Shown: positions 7,896 through 17,253, counted from the first letter of the stretch. The stretch is 64,000 bases of DNA from Saprospirales bacterium (GCA_002698985.1 PAAY01000004.1:62001-126000), one strand, 5' to 3'. Made by a program: numbers and translations. The notes: generated by a model not told the origin, from the sequence alone.

Positions 7896-10670
7896 GTGCA
7901 GGAAATTCACCTCGATTTGTTCCGACGCAAGCCCAAAACACATGTTCTTCCGGCCCTGATTGTGGGGTTGCTGCTGCTTGCTTCCGCAATGCGGGCGCAG
8001 GAGTTGCCCAATACCATCCATTTCGATAAAGGCGATTACCACTCCCAGAGTCAGAACTGGGACATCTGCGCCTTGCCTGACGGAACTGTTTTCTTCGCAA
8101 ACAACGGTGGCCTGCTGGAATACGACGGCGCACGCTGGTATCAATACCAACTGCCTGACCGACAGGTGGTGCGGGCCGTGGCCTGCCTCGACGGGAAGGT
8201 CTTTGCCGGCGGCTTCGCCGAGTTCGGCTACTTTGAGCCTGATGAGGCAAGGAAGTGGCGCTACGTGTCATTGAGCAAAGCACTGAACAGTGAGGCCATC
8301 CGCACCGAAGAGGTCTGGCACATATTGGCGCACGCTCCTTCGGGCAATGTTTACTTCCAGTCATTCTCCACCATTTTCAGGTACGACGGACACCGGGTGG
8401 AACAAATCACCCCTCCGGCCAATATCATGTACCTCGAAAACATCCGCGGGAGGATCGTTTTTCAGGGAATCGGATCGGGGCTTTATGAACTGTTGGATGG
8501 TGGCGGCTTCCGCTTTCTTGAGGGGTCGGAAGCACTGGCCGAAAGCATCGTCACCTTCATTTTGCCGAAGGGAAAAGACACCCTGCTGGTGGGTACCCGC
8601 AACGAGGGGCTCTTTACCTTCAGCAACAGGAGCTGCCAACCCTGGGCAAACGCTTTCAACCAGCGAATCCGGAAATCCCAGCCCAACAAAGCAGTGCTGC
8701 TCCCCGATGGACGCCTGTGTATCGGAACCATCCGGGAAGGGGTTTACGTCTTTTCTGCCGAGGGTGAGATGCTGTACCACCTTGAGCGTCCGAGCGGTTT
8801 GCAGAACAATACTGTGCTGGCAATGACCCCGGGCGTTCAGGGGGAACTTTGGGTGGGCCTTGACCGGGGAATCGATTGTGTGGAGCTGAACATGCCGTTA
8901 CTGCGCTTCACCGATTGGACCGGGAAGTTAGGGACTGCCTATGCTGCTTCGCTGCGCAACGGTAAGTTGTACCTGGGCACCAACCAGGGGCTTTTCTTGA
9001 AAAACTGGCCGGATCGCAATGCCCGATTCGAGCTGATCGATGGGACCCAGGGGCAGGTCTGGTGCCTGTACGATACACCTGAAGGATTGCTCTGCGGTCA
9101 CAATGAAGGCACTTTTCTGATTGAAGGGTCCAATGCCCGCAGAGTATCGGATGTAACGGGTGGGTGGACGATCTCGGCTGTTGCCGGAAAACCCGATGTG
9201 CTTTTGCAGGGTACCTACACTGGGCTGGTGGTTTTTGGCCGCAAAGAAAATACCTGGCAGTTCAGTCACCGTGTGGATGGCTTCCAGAAGGCCGTCAAGT
9301 ACCTGTTTATGGATGATGGGGGCTACTGGTGGGCAGCACATCCCAGCCGGGGCCTGTGGCGTCTGAAGCTGAGTGAGGATTTTTCAAAAGTGGTGGAAAT
9401 AAGGCGCTTTGGTGCAAAGGACGGCCTGGAGGCTGATTTCAATGTGCGGATGTATCGCTGTGAGGACAAGTTGTTTCTGGTGGAAGGTGGCAGGTGGTAC
9501 AGGGTGGCCGATGGGCAACTGAATGGCATCGAGGAAAACCTGAATGTTGAGACGGAAATCTGTTTGCCGAAGGGACTTCGCGTGCATGCCGCTTCGGGCA
9601 ATGTGGAGGTAGTGCGGAATAACTTGCGCAGGCGCTATCCGCTGGTGCTGGTGCCCGGCTATGAAACGGCAATTTTGCTCGCCGATTCCATCCTGCTATT
9701 CTGTTTGGAAGACGGGTATGCGCTGTTGCCTGCCGAAGCAGTTCAGGAAGAATCAAAACCTGAAACCGGACTTCGGGTGGCTGCCGTGGAGGTGCTGGGC
9801 AACCCGGCCAAAACATATTACCCCACCGGCAAGGATACGCTGTGGCAAACAGCAGCGAACCGCAACAACCTGCGACTGCTGCTGGCTACACCGGCCATGT
9901 GGCATGCCGGTCCTTTCGAATGGCAACTTGCAGGCCCCGTGGAAAAAAGCTTTACGACCGAAAAACCGGAAGCAGAGCTGACGGGCCTGGAAGCGGGCGT
10001 TTACACCCTTTCTGTTTTTGCCGAAGGGAATAAAGGGGAGTGTGAATTCAGCTTTGAAGTGTTGCCTCCCTGGTGGCAGCAATGGTGGGCCCTGCTGATC
10101 TGGGCTTGTCTGCTTTTATTGGCGGTTGCCTTCGTCGAAAAATTTTACCGGGCACGGCTGCGGCGCCATCAGTTGAAAATGCAGGCAGAAAAAGAAAGAG
10201 AACTGGCTGCCGAAAGGCTGGAAGCGGAGCGGGAACGCCTGGCAGCTGAAGTGCAGAACAAAACCAGGGAGCTGTCAAGCGCCACCATCAACCTCATTCG
10301 CAAGAACGAGGCTTTGACCGGATTGCTCGAAGAGCTGAAGGGCATGGACATGGACAGCCGCAGCCGGTTCAGGCTGCGAAAGTTGATCGAAAGCCACCTG
10401 TCGGCCGATGAGGATTGGCAAACCTATGAGCAGGCTTTCAATCAGGTGCACGATGCCTTCTTTACAAAACTCAAACAAAAGCATCCGCAACTGACAACCG
10501 GTGACCTGCGGTTGGCTTCTTTTCTCCGTCTCAATTTGTCTTCGAAAGAAATCGCATCGCTGCTGGGAATCTCGGTCAGGGGAGTGGAAAACAAGCGCTA
10601 TCGTCTGAGGAAGAAACTCGGGTTGCCGCCGGATGCCAACCTGGCTGCTTACATCATCGAGTTTGAGTAA
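7896..10670 (+). CDS. Membrane-bound beta-propeller sensor with LuxR-like HTH (triple-tyrosine motif protein)
   Basis: A 924-residue one-protein signalling chain. Order of parts: signal peptide (about residues 18-33, LPALIVGLLLLASAMRAQ), periplasmic propeller repeats of the two-component-regulator type (about 45-620), a Y_Y_Y-like beta domain (about 640-715), one transmembrane helix (about 731-748), a charged coiled coil (about 755-800), and a C-terminal helix-turn-helix (about 866-909) with SSKEIASLLGISVRGVENKRYRLRKKLG. This is the SpoIIE/LuxR-type architecture known from Bacteroidota in which a periplasmic ligand controls a cytosolic DNA-binding domain without phosphotransfer; no kinase domain is present. 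The start is GTG at 7896, since a TAG lies just upstream in frame and the next ATG falls within the signal peptide; TTG at 7917 is an alternative. It is divergent from the suf operon, but no functional tie is shown. Confidence 0.85.
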   Translation: MQEIHLDLFRRKPKTHVLPALIVGLLLLASAMRAQELPNTIHFDKGDYHSQSQNWDICALPDGTVFFANNGGLLEYDGARWYQYQLPDRQVVRAVACLDGKVFAGGFAEFGYFEPDEARKWRYVSLSKALNSEAIRTEEVWHILAHAPSGNVYFQSFSTIFRYDGHRVEQITPPANIMYLENIRGRIVFQGIGSGLYELLDGGGFRFLEGSEALAESIVTFILPKGKDTLLVGTRNEGLFTFSNRSCQPWANAFNQRIRKSQPNKAVLLPDGRLCIGTIREGVYVFSAEGEMLYHLERPSGLQNNTVLAMTPGVQGELWVGLDRGIDCVELNMPLLRFTDWTGKLGTAYAASLRNGKLYLGTNQGLFLKNWPDRNARFELIDGTQGQVWCLYDTPEGLLCGHNEGTFLIEGSNARRVSDVTGGWTISAVAGKPDVLLQGTYTGLVVFGRKENTWQFSHRVDGFQKAVKYLFMDDGGYWWAAHPSRGLWRLKLSEDFSKVVEIRRFGAKDGLEADFNVRMYRCEDKLFLVEGGRWYRVADGQLNGIEENLNVETEICLPKGLRVHAASGNVEVVRNNLRRRYPLVLVPGYETAILLADSILLFCLEDGYALLPAEAVQEESKPETGLRVAAVEVLGNPAKTYYPTGKDTLWQTAANRNNLRLLLATPAMWHAGPFEWQLAGPVEKSFTTEKPEAELTGLEAGVYTLSVFAEGNKGECEFSFEVLPPWWQQWWALLIWACLLLLAVAFVEKFYRARLRRHQLKMQAEKERELAAERLEAERERLAAEVQNKTRELSSATINLIRKNEALTGLLEELKGMDMDSRSRFRLRKLIESHLSADEDWQTYEQAFNQVHDAFFTKLKQKHPQLTTGDLRLASFLRLNLSSKEIASLLGISVRGVENKRYRLRKKLGLPPDANLAAYIIEFE

Positions 10671-10830
10671 AGCAGAAGATTGCCCCAAAAACCTCAAAAA
10701 CCTGATAAAAAACCTCCCCAAACCCTTTCCCTTCGGTAAACACCGATCATTCCCTATAAGTGGCAAAAGTCACCGAATGCCGGTGTGTGATGTTTATTAT
10801 TTTCCGCCGGACAATAGCCTGAAGAATTCC

Positions 10831-10838
10831 TACTTTTG
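10831..10838 (+). promoter_or_regulatory. Candidate -7 box upstream of citrate synthase
   Basis: TACTTTTG matches TAnnTTTG. A good -33 TTTG at the right distance is not visible, so support is partial. It would give a leader of about 125 bases to the ATG at 10963. The 292-base gap also holds three A-rich direct repeats (AAAAACCT, 10687-10715) and one copy of CCTTCGGTAAAC at 10730. Confidence 0.35.
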
Positions 10839-10962
10839 CTGGCCTTTTGAGGCAAACCATTTGGCTGCCTGTTCGTTGAGGATGTGCAGGCTGCTTTTCC
10901 GAAAGAAAATTCAGGTATTGGAAAGTGTTATTTTCTGAAGATTTGTTTTTCCGGAGAATAAC

Positions 10963-12342
10963 ATGGGTGCGTTCAAAATCAACTTGAAACTCGAAAAATC
11001 ACAAAAAGGTATGGATCCACTGAAGAAGAAATTTGCGGAACTGGCCCTGGCACAGTTCAAAGAAATGAAGGCTTTCAAAGCCGAATACGGCAACGTAAAA
11101 GTTTCTGAAGTATCGGCGGCTCAGGTGTTTGGCGGCGCCAGGGGGGTTATCATGTTATTGTGGGAGACTTCTTTGCTGGATCCGGACCTGGGTATCAGGT
11201 TTCGCGGGTATTCCATTCCGGAACTCAGAGAAAAACTGCCTTGCCTCGGTTGTTCAGAGCCCTTGCCGGAAGGATTGTTCTGGCTGATGATGGTTGGGGA
11301 GATTCCGACCGAAGAAGAGGTAAAATGGCTCAGCGAGGAATGGAGGAAAAGAGCAACTGTTCCTGAGCATACGTTCCGAATGCTGGATTCACTGCCCGTG
11401 GACACCCACCCGATGACCCAGTTCATTGCAGCCATCAGTTCCATGCAAACCGATTCCATTTTTGCGAAGCGGTACTTTGAAGGAATGGCCAAAACTGAAT
11501 ACTGGGATGCCGTTTATGAGGATGCAATGAACCTCATCGCCAGGTTGCCCAGGATCGCAGCTTATATCTACCGGCGGTCTTACCACAATGGTGAGCACAT
11601 CGATCCCGACCCCAATCTTGACTGGTCAGCCAACCTGGCTCACATGCTTGGTGTAACGGACGATCCGACCTTTAAAGACCTGATGCGTCTTTACATGACC
11701 ATCCACGCAGACCACGAAGGTGGAAACGCATCTGCCCATACCACACACCTAGTTTCATCTACCCTTAGCGACCCGTACCTGTCTTTCGCTGCCGGCATGT
11801 CTTCTTTGGCCGGCCCATTGCACGGCCTGGCAAACCAGGAGGTGATCAAGTGGATTTTCGAAATGGTGGAGGAACTGGGAACCACCAAGCCTTCCTCTGA
11901 CCAGATCGAAGCATTTGTCAAGAAAACCCTGAGTGAGGGCAAGGTAATTCCGGGATATGGTCACGCTGTTCTTCGTCAACCGGACCCGCGGTTCATTGCA
12001 CAAAAGCGATTTGCCGAGAGGCACCTGCCCGATGATGATTTCATCAATGTGGTTTGGAAGGTTTACGAAGTGGTGCCACCCATTCTCCAGAGCCTCGGCA
12101 AGGTGAAAAACCCATGGCCCAATGTGGATGCACACTCGGGCGCCATTCTGGTTCACTACGGACTGAAGGAGTACAGTTTCTACACCGTCTTGTTCGGTGT
12201 GTCAAGGGCATTGGGTGTGCTGGCCTCTGCCTGTTGGTCCAGAGCTTTGGGCTTGCCTTTGGAAAGGCCAAAGTCCATCACTTTCAATGCACTGAAAGAA
12301 AAGGTGCTTCAAAGTGCTAAGAACACGGCGTCTGCCAATTAA
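10963..12342 (+). CDS. gltA: Citrate synthase, eukaryote-like (si) type
   Basis: A 459-residue enzyme condensing oxaloacetate and acetyl-CoA in the TCA cycle. Catalytic positions are seen as H in SSLAGPLHGLANQEV, H in IPGYGHAVLRQPDPR and D in NVDAHSGAILVHYGL, corresponding to the H274/H320/D375 trio of the pig enzyme. The whole sequence, for example GYSIPELREKLP and FIAAISSMQTDS, follows the mitochondrial-type branch rather than the hexameric E. coli type. ATG at 10963 is taken as start; M17 (11011) is possible because MGAFKINLKLEKSQKG is not an obvious family segment. Monocistronic, with a strong terminator after it. Confidence 0.95.
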   Translation: MGAFKINLKLEKSQKGMDPLKKKFAELALAQFKEMKAFKAEYGNVKVSEVSAAQVFGGARGVIMLLWETSLLDPDLGIRFRGYSIPELREKLPCLGCSEPLPEGLFWLMMVGEIPTEEEVKWLSEEWRKRATVPEHTFRMLDSLPVDTHPMTQFIAAISSMQTDSIFAKRYFEGMAKTEYWDAVYEDAMNLIARLPRIAAYIYRRSYHNGEHIDPDPNLDWSANLAHMLGVTDDPTFKDLMRLYMTIHADHEGGNASAHTTHLVSSTLSDPYLSFAAGMSSLAGPLHGLANQEVIKWIFEMVEELGTTKPSSDQIEAFVKKTLSEGKVIPGYGHAVLRQPDPRFIAQKRFAERHLPDDDFINVVWKVYEVVPPILQSLGKVKNPWPNVDAHSGAILVHYGLKEYSFYTVLFGVSRALGVLASACWSRALGLPLERPKSITFNALKEKVLQSAKNTASAN

Positions 12343-12365
12343 ACCTGTCTGGCGTCCAACAGCGC

Positions 12366-12403
12366 AAAATGGCATCCGGCATTTACCGGGTGCCATTTTT
12401 TGT
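12366..12403 (+). terminator. Rho-independent terminator after citrate synthase
   Basis: AATGGCATCCGG (12368-12379) pairs with CCGGGTGCCATT (12386-12397) around a 6-base loop, followed by a T run. Strong 12-bp stem with one wobble. Confidence 0.9.
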
Positions 12404-12503
12404 TTGGTGGAAATGTGGATAGCTGGATTTTAAGCGGAGGGCTCAGGGCTGGTGTGTCTATTGGCAAAACCCAAATGCGTATCTCCCTCGCTGCCTGTAA
12501 AAT

Positions 12504-12534
12504 TTTGTTTTAGTGCCCAAAGAAATTACTTTTG
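12504..12534 (+). promoter_or_regulatory. Promoter of the PpiD-like gene with long leader
   Basis: TTTG (12504-12507), 19-base spacer, TACTTTTG (12527-12534): an exact match to the Bacteroidota consensus. It leaves a leader of about 190 bases before the ATG at 12729. That leader contains two compact hairpins, CCCGTA-AA-TACGGG (12648-12661) and GTAAG-GAA-CTTAC (12676-12688). With the terminator this accounts for the 386-base gap 12343-12728; no gene is seen in it. Confidence 0.7.
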
Positions 12535-12728
12535 CCCGGATTTTTTCGAAGGTGGCGGGCAATCATTGTATCCTCTCAAAAAATTGCGCCCTGCTTTCGA
12601 TCCAATCCGCTAAAAATCAACTTTTTAAGAATCTTATTTCTTCACAACCCGTAAATACGGGCGGCGGTTGGTTTGGTAAGGAACTTACTGAACAGGGCCC
12701 CGGCAACGAAACGTAAAGTACAACAGAC

Positions 12729-14900
12729 ATGGCTTTAATCGGAAAAATCAGGAGACAGAAGTGGTTGTTAACAGGTTCGCTGGCAGTTGCTTTGTTCCTG
12801 TTTATTGCAATGTTGATGTTCGACAACCCCAACCAAAGTTTCATGGGTGGCAGTGCCACCATGGTTGGTGAAATTGAAGGTCGCAAAATTGAAAACAGCG
12901 AGTTCAACGCTACCTATGACATGTTGTACCGGAATCAAACCGGTGACACTTATGCACAGCGCACTTACCTGTGGAACTACTTCGTGGAAGAAGCATTGGT
13001 GAAAAAGTACGCCGAACTCATCGGCCTGGGAGTCAGCAAAACTGAATTGCTCGACCTGCAATTTTCTGCTGACAACAGCCGCCTGAGCCCCATCATCACC
13101 AGCCGCTATGTAAACCCCAATACCGGACAGCTCGACAGGGCGCAACTGGATCAGCTCAAAAATATCATCACGGCCAACCAGATTGACCAGATGATTGCCA
13201 ATGGCCAATTGCCAGCTGATTTCAAAGCTCGCTGGGCTTATCAGGAGAATGAGATCATCAAAGAGAGATTGCAGACCAAGCTTTCCAATCTGATCGCCAA
13301 AGCGATGTACACACCCACCTGGATGGCCGAAATGATCAGCACCGATCAGAACACCAAAGTGGACTTTGAGTACGTCATGGTTCCTTTTGATGAGATTGAC
13401 AACGCTGATGTCTCCCTCGAGGATGCTGATTACGAGGCATATTTCGAAGAGAACAAGGAGCAGTTCCGTCAGAAAGAAGAAACCCGCAAACTGGAATACG
13501 TCGTTTTGAATGTCATTCCTACCGCTGAGGACTCTGCCAATATCCGCCAACGCATCGCCGATCTGGTGGATGATTTTGCGCAAGCTGAAGACGATTCTTT
13601 GTTTGTTGAGACCAACTACGGTACCATTGACGTGGCCTACTTCAAAAAAGACCAGCTCAGTCCGGCCATTGCTGACACCATTGCTGACCTTGCCATTGGG
13701 CAGGTTTACGGTCCTTACCTCGATGCAGGTGAGTACAAAGCCGTGAAATTGCTGGATAAAAAAGTGGTGCCGGATTCTGTAAGAGCCCGCCACATTCTGC
13801 GCAGGGCTGAAGACCAGACCTCTTACCTGGCTGCTGTCAAGACCATTGACAGTTTGAAAACACTGATTGAAACCGGTGCTGCAACATTTGACTCGCTGGC
13901 ACCTGCTTTCAGCCAGGACCTTTCTAACGCCAGCAAAGGAGGCGATCTTGGCTTCTTTGCACCCGGCATGATGGTTAAGCCTTTCAACGATGTGTGCTTC
14001 TACCAGGCCGAGCCAGGCAAGGTGTACACGGTGACAACCCAGTTCGGTGTTCACCTCATCGAGGTGACCGACCGCAAGTTTTCCGACAACCGTGAAGAGT
14101 CTTACCAGGTGGCATACATTGCACAGCAAATCGTGCCCAGCCAGGAGACCCAGGATGCCGTTCGTGATGAAGCCCTTCAGTTGATCGAAGACAACCCCAC
14201 ATTGGCGGATTTGAGAAAGGCTGCTGCCGACAAAGGCCTCAGTACGGAAGTGTCCGGACCACTCAAGAAGAATGATTACATCGTCGGAAACCTGGGAGCC
14301 GGAGAGGGTTCCCGTGAAATGGTTCGCTGGGCGTTCGGACTAGATCCGAATGCTGATGAGCCTGAGGTGGGAGATGTGGCCCCACGTGAATTTGGCTTCC
14401 AGGCTGCAAACCAGTTTTACACTGAAAAATACGTTGTAACCGGCCTGCACAGCATCCGTCCGGAAGGTTTGCCAAGTTACAAGGACGTGAAAGCCGAGAT
14501 AGAACCAGCAGTGATTAACCGCAAGAAAGGAGAAATCATTGCCGGCCGTATCAATGGCAACACCGACCTCGTATCCATCGCCAATACTTTCTCCACCAAA
14601 GTTGATACTGCATTGAATGTTACGTTGGCTTCTGCCTTCATTCCGAATGTAGGCGCAGAGCCAAAGGTGGTAGCAAAAGCTTACAAGACCGAGATTGGTC
14701 AGGTAGCTCCTCCGGTGGTTGGAAATGCAGGGGTTTTCTCTGTGAAACCAACCAACAAACCGGCGCCGGCTCCCGCAGCAAATATAGCCCAGGTGAAAAT
14801 CTCCAACCAGCAGGGTTTGCGCTCACTGGTCAGAACCCGCCTGATGCAGGCCTTGATGAAAAACGCCGATATCACTGACAACAGGGCAAGATTCTTTTAA
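12729..14900 (+). CDS. PpiD/SurA-like peptidyl-prolyl isomerase
   Basis: A 723-residue inner-membrane-anchored periplasmic foldase. One transmembrane helix (about 13-31, KWLLTGSLAVALFLFIAMLMF) is followed by a SurA_N/PpiD-type helical region and a parvulin (PPIC) domain around 350-450, with ARHILRR, FDSLAPAFSQD, GGDLGFFAPGMMVKPF and TQFGVHLIEV all recognisable. A second, weaker rotamase-like or helical region follows, and the C-terminus is proline/alanine-rich then basic. Role in the family: assisting folding of exported and outer-membrane proteins. Longer than E. coli PpiD (623 residues), which is usual in Bacteroidota. Confidence 0.9.
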   Translation: MALIGKIRRQKWLLTGSLAVALFLFIAMLMFDNPNQSFMGGSATMVGEIEGRKIENSEFNATYDMLYRNQTGDTYAQRTYLWNYFVEEALVKKYAELIGLGVSKTELLDLQFSADNSRLSPIITSRYVNPNTGQLDRAQLDQLKNIITANQIDQMIANGQLPADFKARWAYQENEIIKERLQTKLSNLIAKAMYTPTWMAEMISTDQNTKVDFEYVMVPFDEIDNADVSLEDADYEAYFEENKEQFRQKEETRKLEYVVLNVIPTAEDSANIRQRIADLVDDFAQAEDDSLFVETNYGTIDVAYFKKDQLSPAIADTIADLAIGQVYGPYLDAGEYKAVKLLDKKVVPDSVRARHILRRAEDQTSYLAAVKTIDSLKTLIETGAATFDSLAPAFSQDLSNASKGGDLGFFAPGMMVKPFNDVCFYQAEPGKVYTVTTQFGVHLIEVTDRKFSDNREESYQVAYIAQQIVPSQETQDAVRDEALQLIEDNPTLADLRKAAADKGLSTEVSGPLKKNDYIVGNLGAGEGSREMVRWAFGLDPNADEPEVGDVAPREFGFQAANQFYTEKYVVTGLHSIRPEGLPSYKDVKAEIEPAVINRKKGEIIAGRINGNTDLVSIANTFSTKVDTALNVTLASAFIPNVGAEPKVVAKAYKTEIGQVAPPVVGNAGVFSVKPTNKPAPAPAANIAQVKISNQQGLRSLVRTRLMQALMKNADITDNRARFF

Positions 14901-14924
14901 GCACCCAGGTGCCCTTCGTCGAAG

Positions 14925-14957
14925 AAAGCGCAGCCGAATTCCGGCTGCGCTTTTTTG
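14925..14957 (+). terminator. Rho-independent terminator after the PpiD-like gene
   Basis: AGCGCAGCCG (14927-14936) pairs with CGGCTGCGCT (14942-14951) with a 5-base loop and a TTTTTTGTTTT tail. Confidence 0.92.
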
Positions 14958-15023
14958 TTTTGACCTGTAGCAGTACATTTAGCCTCCAATTGAAACAATC
15001 GTCTTTCACAAAACCGAAAAACA

Positions 15024-15815
15024 ATGAGCGAATTTGCCAACGAAAAGATTGAAAGAATCATCAATGAAGGCTACGACTTCAGGATGGGGGACTACATCAG
15101 CCAGGGTTTTAACACTGTGCAGAAGAACCTGGGAGGTTTCATTCTCTATGCCCTTGCAATGTTTGTGATACTGGCTGTGGTCAACTTCATACCCATTATC
15201 GGGGCCCTTCTCAATCAGTTCATCCTGGGGCCTGCCCTCACGGTAGGGGCTTATCTGGTGGCCAACAAGATTCGAAAAGGAGAATCCACTGAGTTCAGTG
15301 ACTTTTTCAAAGGGTTCGATTACGTACGCCCGCTGGCACTCACAGCACTGGGCATTTTTGTGGTAACCATGCTGGCCATGCTTCCTTTTGTTTTTCTGGG
15401 TGGCGGGATGGAGCTTTTCAGCTGGTACATGGAAGCGATGCAGGATCCCATGGGAATGCAGGGAACCGTACCCGATTTCGGCTTTTCCATTCTCTCCTTC
15501 CTCTTGCTTTTGCCAGCCGTTTACCTGGGTGTAGCCTATAGTTGGGCATACAAGTTTGTGGTTTTTTACGACATGAGTTTCTGGGATGCCATGGAGGCCA
15601 GCCGAAAGGTCATCACCAAAAAGTGGTTCATGATTTTCATTTTCATGATCATCATAGGCATCATCGCAAGTTTGGGAATTCTCCTGCTTTGCGTGGGTAT
15701 TTTGTTCACCTTTCCGGCTTACCTGTGCATGAACTTCAGTGCTTTCGCAGATGTTACCCGCCTCGATGAAGAAGGCGATGCCATGGACGAGATCGAGCGC
15801 CACCTGGTGGATTGA
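15024..15815 (+). CDS. Multi-pass membrane protein of unknown function (DUF2189/YciC-like appearance)
   Basis: A 263-residue protein with about six hydrophobic segments: residues 37-57, 62-80, 105-130, 152-175, 185-195 (amphipathic) and 208-240. The arrangement of glycine-rich helices and the phrase SFWDAMEASRKVITKKW resemble DUF2189/DUF975-like integral membrane families, where a short cytosolic loop with an A-x-E-x-S-x-K motif precedes the last helices. The N- and C-termini are charged and cytosolic in appearance. No function can be assigned. It is a single gene between two terminators. Confidence 0.75.
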   Translation: MSEFANEKIERIINEGYDFRMGDYISQGFNTVQKNLGGFILYALAMFVILAVVNFIPIIGALLNQFILGPALTVGAYLVANKIRKGESTEFSDFFKGFDYVRPLALTALGIFVVTMLAMLPFVFLGGGMELFSWYMEAMQDPMGMQGTVPDFGFSILSFLLLLPAVYLGVAYSWAYKFVVFYDMSFWDAMEASRKVITKKWFMIFIFMIIIGIIASLGILLLCVGILFTFPAYLCMNFSAFADVTRLDEEGDAMDEIERHLVD

Positions 15816-15836
15816 TCTCAGATCATTGGTAGAAAC

Positions 15837-15878
15837 AAAAAAAGAGCTGACACCTTAGGTGCCAGCTCTTTTCTTTTT
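15837..15878. terminator. Bidirectional terminator between convergent genes
   Basis: AAAAGAGCTGACACC (15840-15854) pairs with GGTGCCAGCTCTTTT (15858-15872) around TTA; A run on one side and T run on the other serve both the membrane-protein gene and tatA. Confidence 0.92.
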
Positions 15879-15895
15879 ACGGCGAACACTAAATT

Positions 15896-16135
15896 TTACT
15901 CAGCAGTGTCAGCTTCCTTCTTCTCTTCGATTTTCTTGCGGTCTACTTCGCGCATGCCTTCTTTAATTTCGCTCTCAACGGCGTTTCGGGCATTGTTGAA
16001 TTCTCGGATGCCTTTGCCAAGACCGCGCATGAGCTCAGGAATTTTCTTTCCGCCAAAGAGCAATAGAACCACGAAAAGTATGACGATCAGTTCTCCTCCA
16101 CCTGGAAGGCTGAACAGGAAAATGGTATTGGTCAT
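15896..16135 (-). CDS. tatA: Sec-independent translocase subunit TatA/TatB family
   Basis: A 79-residue protein with one N-terminal membrane helix ([21 protein letters not shown]), the [20 protein letters not shown] hinge and amphipathic helix typical of TatA/TatB/Hcf106, and a charged tail rich in Glu and Lys. TatA multimers form the twin-arginine protein-conducting pore. I use the ATG at 16135; an upstream in-frame ATG at 16183 would add a polar extension before the membrane helix, which the family does not have. tatC is not in the window. Confidence 0.9.
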   Translation of the reverse strand: MTNTIFLFSLPGGGELIVILFVVLLLFGGKKIPELMRGLGKGIREFNNARNAVESEIKEGMREVDRKKIEEKKEADTAE

Positions 16136-16299
16136 GGTCGTAATTTTTGAATTGTGATTTTGAAATGCAGGGCTTTGAAGCAAATGCTACCACCACTGCC
16201 AGCAAGCAAAATTAGTCTATTTATCAATGCCTGTTAGAAATAGCCGGTTGAGAATTGACACCTTAACGCGATGTCACACATCACTTCGCGGTAGGTCAC

Positions 16300-17253
16300 T
16301 CATTTTTTAAGGCCGATTTCCCTCAGTCGTTCATCCAGGTATTGACCCGCCGTAATGGGCTCATAGGCCAATGGCCGCTCCTCGGAAACACACTGCGGCA
16401 GGCAACTGAGATCCATTTCGCTTCTGGGGTGCAAAAAGAACGGAATGGACAAACGCGGCTTGTGCCATTCTTCCCGGGGCGGATTTACCACCCGGTGGGT
16501 GGTGCTCTTTAGGTAATTGTTGGTCAGGCGCTGGAGCATATCCCCAACGTTGATGACGATTTCATCTTTTTCCGGCACCACATCCAGCCATTCGTTGTCC
16601 ATGGTGAGTACCTGAAGGCCACCGGCAGAAGCGCCCACCAGCAAGGTGATGAGGTTGATATCCTCGTGCTGTTCGGCGCGGATGGCGCTTTCCGGCTCCT
16701 GTGTAATGGGCGGGTAGTGGATGGCCCTGAGTATGCTGTTGCCGAGGTGGATTTTGTCTTCAAAATAATCTTCCGGCAATTCCAGGTGGATGGCAATGGC
16801 TTTGAGTAGCTGTGCACCAGCTTTTTCAAATGCCCTGTAAAGCTTTATGCCCAGCTCCAGAAATTCCGGTGCTTCGTCCACCTTTACATTTGGTGGATAA
16901 TCTTCCGGCGGAAGCTCGTTGTCACCTACTTCCTGGCCGATTTGGAAAAACTCTTTCAGGTCGCCGACATTGGAATGCTTGGCGTGTTCTTTTCCGAAGG
17001 AAGTGTAGCCGCGCTGCCCTGCCAGCCCTGGCACTTCGTATTTTTTCTTCACCGCTTCGGGCAATGCGAAAAAGGCTTTGGACGCAGCGTAGAAGTCTTC
17101 GATGAGCTTTTTGGGGATGCCGTGGTTGATGACCCCGACGAATCCGATCTCATGGAATGCTTTGCCGAGCGCTGCTACGAAGTCCTTTCGTTGCTGCTCA
17201 TCCCCATCCACGAATTGCGACAGGTCAACCAGGGGTATTGCACGTTTTGCCAT
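16300..17253 (-). CDS. 2-oxoglutarate-Fe(II) oxygenase, isopenicillin-N-synthase-like
   Basis: A 317-residue double-stranded beta-helix dioxygenase. The DIOX_N part (IPLVDLSQFV, GFVGVINHGIPKKLI) is followed by the 2OG-FeII_Oxy core with iron ligands H196 and D198 (EQHEDINLITLL) and H253 (THRVVNPP), and the 2OG-binding pair R267/S269 (PRLSIPFF). The family hydroxylates or desaturates small molecules; the substrate is not evident. Closest general type is the bacterial isopenicillin N synthase family oxygenase, widespread without assigned substrate. It stands alone between tatA and the LytS/LytTR pair. Confidence 0.9.
   Translation of the reverse strand: MAKRAIPLVDLSQFVDGDEQQRKDFVAALGKAFHEIGFVGVINHGIPKKLIEDFYAASKAFFALPEAVKKKYEVPGLAGQRGYTSFGKEHAKHSNVGDLKEFFQIGQEVGDNELPPEDYPPNVKVDEAPEFLELGIKLYRAFEKAGAQLLKAIAIHLELPEDYFEDKIHLGNSILRAIHYPPITQEPESAIRAEQHEDINLITLLVGASAGGLQVLTMDNEWLDVVPEKDEIVINVGDMLQRLTNNYLKSTTHRVVNPPREEWHKPRLSIPFFLHPRSEMDLSCLPQCVSEERPLAYEPITAGQYLDERLREIGLKK

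Noticed and set aside
12513-12716. Small plus-strand frame (67 codons) upstream of the PpiD-like gene
   Set aside because: It starts within the promoter (-7 box 12527-12534) and has no coding-like composition; treated as leader.
12768-14129. Open frame of 453 codons opposite the PpiD-like gene
   Set aside because: Antisense to a conserved parvulin domain; no independent promoter or family resemblance.
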